From contig NZ_JPST01000036.1 in the NCBI RefSeq assembly GCF_000763315.1, positions 52,062-116,061 of the forward strand: DNA of 64,000 nucleotides. The letters run 5' to 3'. This DNA comes from Thermoactinomyces daqus (GTDB lineage: Bacteria > Bacillota > Bacilli > Thermoactinomycetales > Thermoactinomycetaceae). The notes beneath the pieces are model-generated. The model searched no databases, had not been told where the DNA came from, and was given only the letters and a program-made list of their open reading frames with translations. Made by a program: the position numbers and the translations under genes. Below are positions 15,532 to 24,392 of this stretch, one piece after another. The first letter of the stretch is position 1. Each line of letters begins with the position of its first letter.

Positions 15532-15932
15532 GGGTTGTTTCCTCCTTTGATTTGATCAAGTAAACCTTTTTCCTTCAACCATTCAACAGAGGATTTTAAT
15601 CGTCGTGCAGCTTCAACAATTTCAGGAAGATGAATTGGAAGGTCAAAACCACTTGTTGTTTCTGTGTAATCTTTGAAATATTCATGATAAATAACTTCCT
15701 TCGATAGTTCGGAAAAAGTTTTTTGAAGCAATTGAAGATCCTTCCCTAATTGGTCATATGTGTGATCATCAATTTCAGTATGATTCATTCGATAATAAAG
15801 GCAGCTATGAACCAAAATCTGTTTTCGTCTACGTTTGATCAACTCCTTAATCAAATCATTAAGGTTTGCATCTTTCATAAAGGTTTTCTTCATTCGGTTT
15901 AATTCTTGTTTTAAATGTGTTGGAAGTTTCAT
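15528..15932 (-). CDS. LigA-related protein (adenylation subdomain Ia-like)
   Basis: 134 residues. The stretch CLYYRMNHTEIDDHTYDQLG then KDLQLLQKTFSEL follows the pattern of domain Ia of NAD-dependent DNA ligase (YY-x-acidic-IsDxxYDxL-x3-L), which contacts the NMN half of NAD. No ligase core follows, so it cannot seal DNA alone. Such LigA-related proteins are common in phages with unknown role. It is the first gene after promoter B. Confidence 0.55.
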   Translation of the reverse strand: MKLPTHLKQELNRMKKTFMKDANLNDLIKELIKRRRKQILVHSCLYYRMNHTEIDDHTYDQLGKDLQLLQKTFSELSKEVIYHEYFKDYTETTSGFDLPIHLPEIVEAARRLKSSVEWLKEKGLLDQIKGGNNP

Positions 15933-15948
15933 TTATTTTTTCCCTCCT

Positions 15949-15988
15949 CATTATATATATGGGGAACAAATCGACCAAAAGTGACATA
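15949..15988 (-). promoter_or_regulatory. Repeated prophage promoter, copy B
   Basis: On the minus strand TTGGTC (15,973-15,978) and a perfect TATAAT (15,950-15,955) are 17 bases apart. It keeps TTATGTCAC and TTCCCCATATATATA, but the middle differs from the other three copies. Confidence 0.8.
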
Positions 15989-15990
15989 AA

Positions 15991-16024
15991 AAGAAAAAAA
16001 ATTCCCGGCCTAGATTGACCGGGT
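15991..16024 (-). terminator. Terminator of the ribonucleotide reductase gene
   Basis: On the minus strand CCCGG and CCGGG flank a ten-base loop and are followed by GAATTTTTTTTC. Confidence 0.7.
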
Positions 16025-16034
16025 GTTGTTTTCA

Positions 16035-18317
16035 TTATTTAATTGGGCAATGGCCACCTTGACATTCCCCAACCACATCATCACTATCATCAAAGGAATT
16101 CAATGAATCGATCAATTCCCAAGGTTTATGTCTAATGCGTTTAATTTCCTGCTCGTAACGTTCCTTGGAAATGGTTTCTTCAGGCATTTGGCGATAAGCA
16201 CCAGATTCAATATAAGGCAACAATGACGTTGATTTAATCGTGTCTTTATATTTGAACAGTAGTTCTGCAATTTGATTAACAACTTTTTCATCTTCAATTT
16301 CATTTGTTCCTTTGTGGAAATTCAACGTTGCAGAAACTGCATTGTCAGACCAATATTTTGCAAGAAGTGCTTGAATTGCAAATTGTTCTTTCAAGCTGAT
16401 TGTTCCCCTGGTCTGAAAATCTGGATGCTCTGCAGTTGGTGCTTGAATTGGGAATTCAAACACCATGGTTCCATGATCCCAAATATCATTTTTGTTTTCA
16501 TCATATCCTTTGTGCAAGAATTCCCACTTATAATTGCATCGAATAAGAATTTCCACCAAAGGATTGTTTGCAGCAAACCGAATTCTTCTGATTAGATAAG
16601 GTGCTTGATGTGCGTGCATGCCAGCAGAAACGCCCATCATAATGGAAACTGTTCCGCTTGGTTTGACCGTAGTCAATTTGATTGAAGGATTAGCAAGCAA
16701 TTCTTCAGCATGTAGTTTGTTGGTTTCCTTCACCCATTTGTACATTTGATCCAAGCATTCAACAACTTCTGCTTTATAAATTGGATTATCATTTTCGTCA
16801 AAACCAAGAACTGCTTTTCCGTCAAATTTCATCAAAACCCAGTCCATGAATCCAGTTAAACCAACGCCCAACCTTCTTTGCTGGTTAATAATTTTCCTTG
16901 TAACTTCCCAATCATATTTACGGAAAGTAACACGGTAAGCATATCTTGTACCAAGATAACATGCTTCCTTATATAAATCTTCAGTTTCAATTCCTTTTTC
17001 AATCAATTCATGAATTTTTGGCAAGTTGATTTCAAACAAGTTACAAGGTGAACCGTTTGGCAGCGTGATTTCCCCGCAAGGATTAAATATTTCAACAAAC
17101 CCATCAATCATTTCTTGCCAACCGTCAATAATTCGTCCTGTGTTTTGTGCCAGTTCAATGTTGGTGTACCCAGGTTCACCGTTGCAATAAATATTGTTAG
17201 CCATTTCCTTAAATTCTTCTTTTGTCGTTTCCCTTGTTACAGAAACAGAGTTATTGCTTGCCCATCTCCACTGACTAGCAACCAGGTTTTCAGGTTTGGA
17301 ATAGTTTTTGGATTCAACAAATTCTAAATCCTCAACATCCCCAACAAGGATCAATGCTGATCTTCTTACATTGCCGGCGACAACACAGCAACCGATATTC
17401 TGAATAATATCGCCCCAATGCACTGGGGAAACTTTTTGTCCCACATTTTCATTCAAAATATCGTTCACCACTTTCAACAGGTGAACGAGCGGTGCAGGAC
17501 CTGATGCAATTCCTCCAAAACCTTTGATTGGATCACCTTTTGGACGAACATCAGAAATATCAATTGCTAAACTTGAATATTCACCAATAAAATGGCTATC
17601 AATCACCAATTGCAAAGATTCTGCCCAACCTTCACGAGAGTCAGGAACTTTAAAAACCTTGTCAACCACTGCATGATGATCATTAAATTTAATATGATCC
17701 TTCTCTGCTTGTTCTGCCAAATCACCATTAAAATCTTTATGATTTGGATCACAAATGAAATGAAGATTTATTTCTCTCTTCACGGTTGGCATCTGATTAA
17801 CGTTTTTCCGTTGAACATTGACGCCAACTCCTCCGCCTTTCATTAACTGGTCAAATGTGAAAATGGCTGCAAACGAAGGAAGCAGTTCGTCAGAAGAACC
17901 AATGACGGGTTTTAAATGGGATTCGCCAAATTTTTGTGGCCGTGCGACAACGCCCCAACAATTGTTTTCTGCATCACCAGTTCTCAATGAAAATTTAGTT
18001 CCCGACATCCACAATCCACGGCCAGGAGGAGTGATGACAAGATTAAACATCAGGTGATAAAACCGTTGTGCTTCTTTCATCAATTCAGCTTCTTTTGCTA
18101 AATTCCATTTGCCGATTTGCTGCAATCGATCCATTTCTATTCCAAAATTACCTTCTGTCACACGTTTGCATGTTTCCCACCATTGTTCCATTGTCCCATC
18201 TTCTTTTGTTCGGGAATATGTTCGCAAATAAACGATATATCCTAATCCACCATATCCCCATTTCGGATTTTTCCCTTTATATTGAGACAAGAATTTTTCA
18301 GGTAAGTTGAATTTCAT
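16035..18317 (-). CDS. nrdJ: Adenosylcobalamin-dependent ribonucleoside-triphosphate reductase (class II)
   Basis: 760 residues, close to the monomeric RtpR of Lactobacillus leichmannii. Visible features are the N-terminal ITPPGRGLWMSGT, the first active-site Cys in NNCWGVVARP, the NPCGE motif with the radical Cys and Glu, the barrel loop TVKPSGTVSIMMG, and the C-terminal reducing pair in GECQGGHCPIK. It makes dNTPs without oxygen dependence but needs vitamin B12. It supplies replication with dUTPase, ThyX-like and kinase neighbours. AAAGGAGATG before the ATG fixes the start. Confidence 0.93.
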   Translation of the reverse strand: MKFNLPEKFLSQYKGKNPKWGYGGLGYIVYLRTYSRTKEDGTMEQWWETCKRVTEGNFGIEMDRLQQIGKWNLAKEAELMKEAQRFYHLMFNLVITPPGRGLWMSGTKFSLRTGDAENNCWGVVARPQKFGESHLKPVIGSSDELLPSFAAIFTFDQLMKGGGVGVNVQRKNVNQMPTVKREINLHFICDPNHKDFNGDLAEQAEKDHIKFNDHHAVVDKVFKVPDSREGWAESLQLVIDSHFIGEYSSLAIDISDVRPKGDPIKGFGGIASGPAPLVHLLKVVNDILNENVGQKVSPVHWGDIIQNIGCCVVAGNVRRSALILVGDVEDLEFVESKNYSKPENLVASQWRWASNNSVSVTRETTKEEFKEMANNIYCNGEPGYTNIELAQNTGRIIDGWQEMIDGFVEIFNPCGEITLPNGSPCNLFEINLPKIHELIEKGIETEDLYKEACYLGTRYAYRVTFRKYDWEVTRKIINQQRRLGVGLTGFMDWVLMKFDGKAVLGFDENDNPIYKAEVVECLDQMYKWVKETNKLHAEELLANPSIKLTTVKPSGTVSIMMGVSAGMHAHQAPYLIRRIRFAANNPLVEILIRCNYKWEFLHKGYDENKNDIWDHGTMVFEFPIQAPTAEHPDFQTRGTISLKEQFAIQALLAKYWSDNAVSATLNFHKGTNEIEDEKVVNQIAELLFKYKDTIKSTSLLPYIESGAYRQMPEETISKERYEQEIKRIRHKPWELIDSLNSFDDSDDVVGECQGGHCPIK

Positions 18318-18343
18318 ACGGCAACATCTCCTTTAATCAATTT

Positions 18344-18385
18344 TTATGAAAAAAGAAAAAGACCGTGAAGTTGTGGTTCACGGTC
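18344..18385 (-). terminator. Terminator after the small gene at 18,384-18,560
   Basis: On the minus strand GACCGTGAA and TTCACGGTC form a perfect 9-bp stem, followed by TTTTTCTTTTTTC. Confidence 0.85.
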
Positions 18386-18560
18386 AATCAAATTCAACTT
18401 CTGCTTGAAAACGAATATTTTCCCAAAGTTCGACATATCCCTCATAATCTTCATAACGTTGAAAATTAGGATTGTTTAATTCAATGTTCTTCCCAACCTT
18501 TCTTTCAAGATGTTCTTTGATGATTTTAATCAATTCTTCTTCAGAAAATGTGATCATCAT
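18384..18560 (-). CDS. Hypothetical small protein (58 aa)
   Basis: MMITFSEEELIKIIKEHLER, then KVGKNIELNNPNFQRYED. It overlaps the RuvC-like gene by ATGA and sits after GGAGGAATGGAAAA. Acidic, helical, unknown role. Confidence 0.5.
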   Translation of the reverse strand: MMITFSEEELIKIIKEHLERKVGKNIELNNPNFQRYEDYEGYVELWENIRFQAEVEFD

Positions 18561-19033
18561 TTTTCCATTCCTCCAATTAACTCATTTTCAATTGCAAAAG
18601 CCAAAGCAACAGCACCAGCATCAGATGCATCATTGGATTCAAAAGTAAAATCTTCTGCCAGGTTCAAGAATTTCCTAACAGAAGATTCAACCGTTTCTTT
18701 TGAATTTGCGTTCATCAACTTTTTAATCTTTTGTGGTGCAATTTCTTCAATTTCAACACCAAAGGAAACATAAACTGCACCAACCACACGTTCCAGTGCT
18801 TTTGTTGCTTTGTTGAATTTCACAAAGGAATTTTCACGAACAACCACATCAATTTCATGGTCCCAATAGACACGTAATAAATGGCTGGTGATCCTTTTCA
18901 ACTTTTGGTTCAGGTTATGCTTTGGATTTGCTTTCACAATTCCTGATTCCAGCAATTTCACTTTTCCATTTTTCACTTCAACAACTGCATATCCAGGTGA
19001 ATTTAATGATAAATCAAGTCCTAATATCTTCAC
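18557..19033 (-). CDS. RuvC-like Holliday junction resolvase
   Basis: 158 residues, the size of RuvC. The catalytic acids are visible: Asp in ILGLDLSLNSPGYAV, Glu in VVVRENSF, and the C-terminal pair in SNDASDAGAVALAFA. It would cut branched DNA during phage replication or packaging. GTG start overlapping the upstream stop. Confidence 0.85.
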   Translation of the reverse strand: MKILGLDLSLNSPGYAVVEVKNGKVKLLESGIVKANPKHNLNQKLKRITSHLLRVYWDHEIDVVVRENSFVKFNKATKALERVVGAVYVSFGVEIEEIAPQKIKKLMNANSKETVESSVRKFLNLAEDFTFESNDASDAGAVALAFAIENELIGGMEK

Positions 19034-20085
19034 ATTCCTTTCACTCCTTTGATGTAGGTCAAAACTGCTTCTAAATTCTGCAGATGTTGTTTGTCAAAAG
19101 CGGTTGGTTTCATGATGTTTAGGCATTCTTCATATTCTTGTTCAAGTTCTTTAATTTCTTCATCTGTTGCAGATTCAGCAATTGCCCGTTTGAAATTGTT
19201 GAATGCCCACTTGTCAACGTCAATTTTAGGTGGTTTATTTTCTTTCACTGCTTCAACCACTTCTGCGAATTCATCAAGCAGTTCAATCTTATGTTCTTCA
19301 TCAACGTTGACATAAAAAGCACGAATATCTTGATATTTCAATTGATCTTCTTCATTTAGTTCCCAAGATTTTTTGGCAAGATTCACATAAACAATAAGGT
19401 ATTCATTCAAACCATAAAGTTTGGAATATGCATAAACTTGCTTTACGTGGTCTTGTTGTGCTTCACGTAAGGAGTAGTTAGAGGTTTTATTGTAACTGGT
19501 TTGTTTTGTCTTGAATTCAACACCAACCCTTTTTCCGTCTTTATAGATCAGAATTCCATCTGGTTGACCTTGAATTGGGATTTCTAAACCGTTGTGGTTG
19601 TACACTTTTTGAACCTGGGCAAAACCTTCCCAAGCTGGAACTTTAAGGCCATTCATATTTAAGAACAATGGTTTGAAAGGTGGTTCTTCACCTGTCAATT
19701 GTTTATAATGTTTTGCGATGAATAGCAATTTCCGTTGCATCATTTTTCCGGTTAAAGTTCCAAGCTCTTTCCAACGGTTTTGATGCGGCTGTTGAGGTTC
19801 ACGATCACGTTTATCACCTTTCAATTTGTGATAAAGTTCTCGTTTGCAACTATTAGCAGAAGAAGGCGTGAAACCAATAAACCGTTCATAAGGTTCATTC
19901 ATTTCTTTTTTCAGAAGTGCAACTTCAGTTTCCAAAAGATAAAGGTCAATTTGTTTATCGTGAATTTCAGGGAAAGAATCGTAGGTGTTGATCATGCTTA
20001 AGAAATCGTGCTCTAGCATATCTTTCCGTTCTGCAATTTTTGCTTCTTGACGTTCCTTTTTAACTTCAGCAGCAGTTATGAACAT
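19030..20085 (-). CDS. RecB/Cas4-like PD-(D/E)XK nuclease
   Basis: 351 residues. The nuclease core is visible at about 170-195: QGQPDGILIYKDGKRVGVEF followed by KTK, giving G-x-x-D and E-x-K. SSANSCKRELYHKL earlier matches the N-terminal helix of RecB/Cas4-type exonucleases. No C-terminal Cys cluster is seen, so an iron-sulphur Cas4 is unlikely. It probably processes DNA ends in recombination-dependent replication. First gene after promoter C; AGGAGGAACAAAA sets the start. Confidence 0.75.
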   Translation of the reverse strand: MFITAAEVKKERQEAKIAERKDMLEHDFLSMINTYDSFPEIHDKQIDLYLLETEVALLKKEMNEPYERFIGFTPSSANSCKRELYHKLKGDKRDREPQQPHQNRWKELGTLTGKMMQRKLLFIAKHYKQLTGEEPPFKPLFLNMNGLKVPAWEGFAQVQKVYNHNGLEIPIQGQPDGILIYKDGKRVGVEFKTKQTSYNKTSNYSLREAQQDHVKQVYAYSKLYGLNEYLIVYVNLAKKSWELNEEDQLKYQDIRAFYVNVDEEHKIELLDEFAEVVEAVKENKPPKIDVDKWAFNNFKRAIAESATDEEIKELEQEYEECLNIMKPTAFDKQHLQNLEAVLTYIKGVKGM

Positions 20086-20125
20086 TTTTGTTCCTCCTAG
20101 TTTTTTTTTTTGATTTTTAATCTCT

Positions 20126-20166
20126 CATTATATATATGGGGAACGTTTTGCTCAAAGGTGACACAA
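20126..20166 (-). promoter_or_regulatory. Repeated prophage promoter, copy C
   Basis: On the minus strand TTGAGC (20,150-20,155), 17 bases, TATAAT (20,127-20,132). Nearly identical to copies A and D over 40 bases. Confidence 0.82.
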
Positions 20167-20182
20167 AAACAAAAAAAAAAAA

Positions 20183-21313
20183 TTACACAGTTCTTTTTCC
20201 TGCAAACCATTCTTCAGGTGAAATTTCTTCCATCCAACGGTTCATGATTACAATATCCGTCTTCAATGGAACGTTCAATTTAACCGTGTTACACATAACG
20301 TCTTCAATTAATGCAATCGTTTCAGGTGTTACATCTTTTTCAGGAACCATCATCAACAATTCATCGTGAATAGAAGCAGGCAAGAACCAATCACCTTTTT
20401 CAATGCAAATTTTCCCCATTCTGTTACCGTTTTGCTTCAGAATATCTGCACCAGTTCCTTGAATTCTATGGTTGAATGCTTGACGTTCAAACCTTTTGAG
20501 TTTGCCAATTAGTTGCCTAATTTCATTAATTTCTTTTTGGATTTGTTTAAACCGTTGTTGTTCTTTGTAAGTTGGTTTTCCTTCTTTGTTCAACAACTTT
20601 TTCCGTTCCCTGTAAAGTTTGGTTAACTTATCTTCATTCATTGCAATTTCACGTTTAAGAATCTTGTATTCTGGAAACCTTCTTTTGCGGCCAAATAATG
20701 TTGGAACGTAACCGTTTATTTGCATGAAAAGAATTGTTTCTGCAACCATTTGTTCAAATTTGGGATAAAGTTCATTGAATTTCTTGATAAAGTGTTCACC
20801 AACTTCAATTGGAACGCCCATTGATTCAGCAAAACCTTTTGCAGATTGGCGATAAGCAACCGCCAACATTCCTTGTTTTGCTAATTTGCGGGGTTCAAAT
20901 GCGGTTGCTGGTTTTTCATCCTTCTTTGTTCCACCGTCGCGGGAAACAGGATCAAACCAACATTTATCTTGACACCATTCACGTTTCAATTCAGGATAAA
21001 GAAATTTGAAAACAATCAAGGCAACATCAACATAAGGATCTTCGTCATTCCAATAAGCCTTAATCATGCTATCATCTTGATATTCCGTCCAAAGAATTTC
21101 AGCTTGAATTCTAGGTTCAATAGATGATAGATCGGCTCCAATAATCACATAACCTTCAGGTGGAATGAAGCACTTTCTTACTAATTCACCATCACCTTTA
21201 GATGGTAAGTTTTGCAAGTTCGTTCCTTTTTGCACTTTCCGTTCATCAGTGACAAGATAACGAACAATATCTAGGAAATTGGAATCATTCACGAAATTGT
21301 AATGGGTGTTCAT
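20183..21313 (-). CDS. polA-C: Family-A DNA polymerase, C-terminal (polymerase) half
   Basis: 376 residues starting just before TNLQNLPSKG. It holds motif A VIIGADLSSIEPRIQ, motif B RKLAKQGMLAVAYRQSAKGF, and motif C ASIHDELLMMVPE with the catalytic HDE. The N-terminal partner (exonuclease and thumb) is a separate gene at 21,836-23,620; an HNH endonuclease gene separates them. GGAGGATGTTGT before the ATG shows that it is translated on its own, so the active enzyme is probably a two-chain complex that replicates phage DNA. Confidence 0.88.
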   Translation of the reverse strand: MNTHYNFVNDSNFLDIVRYLVTDERKVQKGTNLQNLPSKGDGELVRKCFIPPEGYVIIGADLSSIEPRIQAEILWTEYQDDSMIKAYWNDEDPYVDVALIVFKFLYPELKREWCQDKCWFDPVSRDGGTKKDEKPATAFEPRKLAKQGMLAVAYRQSAKGFAESMGVPIEVGEHFIKKFNELYPKFEQMVAETILFMQINGYVPTLFGRKRRFPEYKILKREIAMNEDKLTKLYRERKKLLNKEGKPTYKEQQRFKQIQKEINEIRQLIGKLKRFERQAFNHRIQGTGADILKQNGNRMGKICIEKGDWFLPASIHDELLMMVPEKDVTPETIALIEDVMCNTVKLNVPLKTDIVIMNRWMEEISPEEWFAGKRTV

Positions 21314-21839
21314 ACAACATCCTCCTTATGGTTTAATGGGGATTTTGGCATATGTTCTATTTCCCATAACCTTCTGGCTTCAACTGCTTCTTCTAGAGTC
21401 TTGAATTGACCTAAGTAATAATGTTTTCCATTAACACAACCTTGTGCTTGCCATTTGCCATTGTTTTATTGTCAATCCTAACGAAAGTGTTTTGACTATT
21501 ACCTGAATGGTCAACCCATCTCAAATTTCGTTTTCTATTATCTAACGTATTGTGGTTTATGTGATCTACATGTAGCTGTTCATTTGGTGGTTCTCCAAGT
21601 ACAATTCTGTGAAGGTAAATTACTTTTTCCCAAGGTTTTTCCCTGTCTGGTAACCATACTCTTTCTTTATTACAAACATAAAACCCAGATCTCTTTTTTG
21701 ATAAATACCACTTCCTGTTGTTTGGTAATTGAACCTTTTCAAGGTCTTCAGTATCAATCAAAACTTCGTAAACTTCACCATTTCTTCTTTCAATAAAAAT
21801 AACCGTGGTTTCACCACGGATTTCATAGCGATTTTTCAA
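21310..21839 (-). pseudogene. HNH homing endonuclease gene, frameshifted near its end
   Basis: The open frame (to 21,411, 142 aa) has the HNH core: VIYLHRIVLG, LHVDHINHNTLDNRKRNLRW, NSQNTF. About 25 codons before its stop the frame is lost in AATAAAACAATGG (near 21,470). In the next frame the protein continues as WQAQGCVNGKHYYLGQFKTL then EEAVEARRLW, an AP2-like DNA-binding tail, and ends at a TGA overlapping the ATG of the next gene. From 21,839 to 21,310 is 530 bases, one short of a whole number of codons. ATGA overlaps at both ends show that it was fitted exactly between the polymerase halves. Confidence 0.8.
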
Positions 21840-23620
21840 TTTTTACCCCACCTTTCTTTAATTTCTTCATAAACTTCAATCGGCCTACCATCATAACCGC
21901 TTGATGCATAACGACCTGTTTGTGCTCCTGTGCTATCAAACCGCGAATGAATTTTCCCGTCAATTTCAACTGCTTCGGGCAATTTACGAACATAAGTTGT
22001 CAACAATTTCTGAAGTGCTGACACTTCTTTTAATGGTTTCAATGCAGGTTCGGTTTCAAAATATTCTTTCAAAATCTTGGTTGAAGTGCTTCTTGTTTTT
22101 CCTCTCTCAAACTGCGGCGTAATGTCTTCAATCTTCAGGTAATCATAAATCAGATATGAGATGTGGTTATGGTTGGTCAAACTGAATTCAGTGATCCTGA
22201 ATTTATCAGGAAGATTTTCAATTGTTGCTGCAACTGGTTTTTGTTTCAACAATCTATCCAATTCTTGTTTTGTCGTTTTGTAAGATTTCAAATGTGTCTT
22301 TCCTTGCTGTTCCCATTCCTTCAGTTTTTGTTTTTTCTTCTGAACACGTTCTTCCCAAGTTTTGATCCTTTTCTTTTGCGATTCAATCCAGGCATCGATA
22401 TCTTTCTTTTTCAACTTCAACGTCATATTCCACAGGAATTCATCGTTAATGTTATAGGTTTCAAAAAGTTCCCTTTCCAATTCAGCAAGTTTTGACGTGA
22501 ATTTTTCATTCAATTCATTCAACCGTTCAGAATCCAAATTGAAACCAGTTCTTTGAAGCATGAAATCAGTGGTTGGAAGGTTTTTATCAATTAAGGTGTA
22601 AACGTTGTATAGCTTATCGGTTTTTTTCATCACTTCCATTTGCCACTCAAACAGTTTCCAACCGTAAAGCGTATCTTTGATGGCATAAATTCCAACCAAT
22701 TCAATATCGAAAGGTGCAGGTGAACAATTGCCGAACAAATCATCGAAGGTGAAAATTTCTCCGTCAATCCCAAAGTGTTTCCCATATTTCCGAACCAACG
22801 GTTTCAAACCGTAAGATGGTTCATGTTCGTTCATCACTTTCATTGCGTTCAAAGTGTCCCAAATTAAACCGTTGATCTGATAACCGTCATTCACGGCCAT
22901 GTGCATATCAAGCAACGTTGCACCCATATGAAACGTTTTGCCTTCAGTTTCTGCTTCCATGAATGGTTTAATTGCTTCCAGAACTTTGGAACGTGTCAAT
23001 TGTGGATCATCTTTTTTATGCTGAAACTCATAAGGAATTTCCATCTTTCCAATTCGGTCAATTCCATGAACATGCCCATATGGAAGATAATAACCTTCAT
23101 TCAAATAAGGTAACCAAATTGAAATACCAATGGTCAAGTCAATATAAGAATCAATTCCCGTGGTTTCAACGTCACCAGCAACCATTGATTTTACTCCCAA
23201 ATCAATCCAACGGTTTTTCCAATGTTCTCTTTGCAACTTGCATTCTTGTCTTAACCGTTTCATGAATTGTGGAATCTCATGGTCATGACGAAGAATAAAG
23301 AAATTGTCAGGTTTGGTTTCAATCACTTTCCTTGCACGTTCACGTTTCAAATCCAATTCTTGTTGTTCTGCAATTTCTTTTCCGTAACGAACCAATTCAG
23401 CTTTGGAAATTGCACCATCTTTTTGACGTTGAATTTTCCCTGATAAGATTGCTTCTTTTCCAAGTTTGAACCAATGCAATTCACGTTCATTTGTGGGAAT
23501 GTCTAATTGTTCGATTTGTTCAGCAAGCGGTTTATGCAGGTCGTTAACCTGCTTGATTCGTTCTTTTGCTGATTTTGCGTTGAATTGGGAATTTTGGTTT
23601 AAGGTCAATTTGATTTCCAT
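21836..23620 (-). CDS. polA-N: Family-A DNA polymerase, N-terminal (3'-5' exonuclease and thumb) half
   Basis: 594 residues. The proofreading exonuclease begins with MVAGDVETTGID (DxE) and continues through MGATLLDMHMAVND and YAIKDTLYGWKLFEW. A long helical thumb follows. The chain ends soon after the palm motif IHSRFDSTGAQTGRYASSG, which in an intact enzyme is closely followed by the NLQNLP motif now found at the start of the downstream half. The final stop overlaps the HNH gene as ATGA. GGAGG lies 9 bases before the chosen ATG at 23,620. Confidence 0.87.
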   Translation of the reverse strand: MEIKLTLNQNSQFNAKSAKERIKQVNDLHKPLAEQIEQLDIPTNERELHWFKLGKEAILSGKIQRQKDGAISKAELVRYGKEIAEQQELDLKRERARKVIETKPDNFFILRHDHEIPQFMKRLRQECKLQREHWKNRWIDLGVKSMVAGDVETTGIDSYIDLTIGISIWLPYLNEGYYLPYGHVHGIDRIGKMEIPYEFQHKKDDPQLTRSKVLEAIKPFMEAETEGKTFHMGATLLDMHMAVNDGYQINGLIWDTLNAMKVMNEHEPSYGLKPLVRKYGKHFGIDGEIFTFDDLFGNCSPAPFDIELVGIYAIKDTLYGWKLFEWQMEVMKKTDKLYNVYTLIDKNLPTTDFMLQRTGFNLDSERLNELNEKFTSKLAELERELFETYNINDEFLWNMTLKLKKKDIDAWIESQKKRIKTWEERVQKKKQKLKEWEQQGKTHLKSYKTTKQELDRLLKQKPVAATIENLPDKFRITEFSLTNHNHISYLIYDYLKIEDITPQFERGKTRSTSTKILKEYFETEPALKPLKEVSALQKLLTTYVRKLPEAVEIDGKIHSRFDSTGAQTGRYASSGYDGRPIEVYEEIKERWGKN

Positions 23621-23653
23621 CAATTCACACCTCCGAATTTATTAATTCCTTGT

Positions 23654-23944
23654 TTACTTATCGGAATTTATCCCATCAATTTTTTCCTTCACTTTTTCTA
23701 AATGCAGAGACATAAATTGATAAAATTGTTCAAAAGTTTCTTTTCTGGTTTTAAGCCAAGTGACAACAAATAATTTAGTGGTCTTTTCAACAATAGCCCA
23801 AGCTCTACGTGACCTTATAAGGTAAAACCCCATTCCTTCAAACTCAAAAAACTGCCCCAAATATTCAGATTCCTCGATACGACCCCAGAAATTCTGTTTA
23901 ATTAATACTTTTTCCTTTTGTCTATTAAGTTTTATTTTATCCAA
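23654..23944 (-). CDS. Hypothetical protein (96 aa), TTG start
   Basis: TTG at 23,944 follows GGAGGTGGGAAGA; the upstream TTG at 23,959 has no site. Lysine-rich, with FWGRIEESEYLGQFFEFEGM and YLIRSRRAWAIVEKTTKLF, which looks like a small beta sheet. No family recognised. Confidence 0.5.
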   Translation of the reverse strand: MDKIKLNRQKEKVLIKQNFWGRIEESEYLGQFFEFEGMGFYLIRSRRAWAIVEKTTKLFVVTWLKTRKETFEQFYQFMSLHLEKVKEKIDGINSDK

Positions 23945-23962
23945 TCTTCCCACCTCCAATTG

Positions 23963-24010
23963 AAATAAAAAGAAAAAAGAGGAATAGCACGAAACAACCT
24001 GCTATTCCTC
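23963..24010 (-). terminator. Terminator after the gene at 24,019-24,339
   Basis: On the minus strand GAGGAATAGCA and TGCTATTCCTC form an 11-bp stem, followed by TTTTTTCTTTTTATT. Confidence 0.88.
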
Positions 24011-24018
24011 CAAACCGT

Positions 24019-24339
24019 TCATTTGTCTGGAATCAAAGAATCAAAAATTGCATTTGAAATATTCATCCCACCAGCCGAATATAACAACCAATAATCACCT
24101 TCATCAAATCCCATTCGATCATAAATCAAATAACGAAAAGTTCCACCTTCTTGAAGATGTTCGTTCAACTTTTGAAACACCCAAGCAACTTGTTCAACTG
24201 TTGGCCGTTGTTCTTCAATCTTCTTTTCAACCTGCTTCTTCAATTGCTGGAATTCTTCTTTCCCTTCTTCCCAAACCTTTTTGAATTCTGGATTCTTCAA
24301 TTGTTCTTCCAGGAATTTTTGAAGGAAATCTTTTTCCAT
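24019..24339 (-). CDS. Hypothetical acidic protein (106 aa)
   Basis: The ATG at 24,339 (MEKDFLQKFLEEQLKNPEF) follows GGGGAATGGGAA. The first half is a charged coiled coil, and the C-terminus contains FRYLIYDRMGFDEGDYWLLY. Located directly after the ssDNA-binding-like gene. Unknown role. Confidence 0.5.
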   Translation of the reverse strand: MEKDFLQKFLEEQLKNPEFKKVWEEGKEEFQQLKKQVEKKIEEQRPTVEQVAWVFQKLNEHLQEGGTFRYLIYDRMGFDEGDYWLLYSAGGMNISNAIFDSLIPDK

Positions 24340-24355
24340 TTCCCATTCCCCTTTC

Positions 24356-24387
24356 AAAATTGAAGGGGATGGAATTGAACCATCCCC
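24356..24387 (-). terminator. Hairpin after the ssDNA-binding-like gene
   Basis: On the minus strand GGGGATGG and CCATCCCC form a stem with a seven-base loop, followed by TTCAATTTT. Moderate terminator. Confidence 0.55.
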
Positions 24388-24392
24388 AAATA

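Noticed and set aside
21314..21835. Group I intron in the polymerase gene
   Set aside because: The space is almost fully coding (HNH plus AP2 tail), both ends are ATGA overlaps, and the downstream half has its own ribosome site, leaving no room for an intron core.
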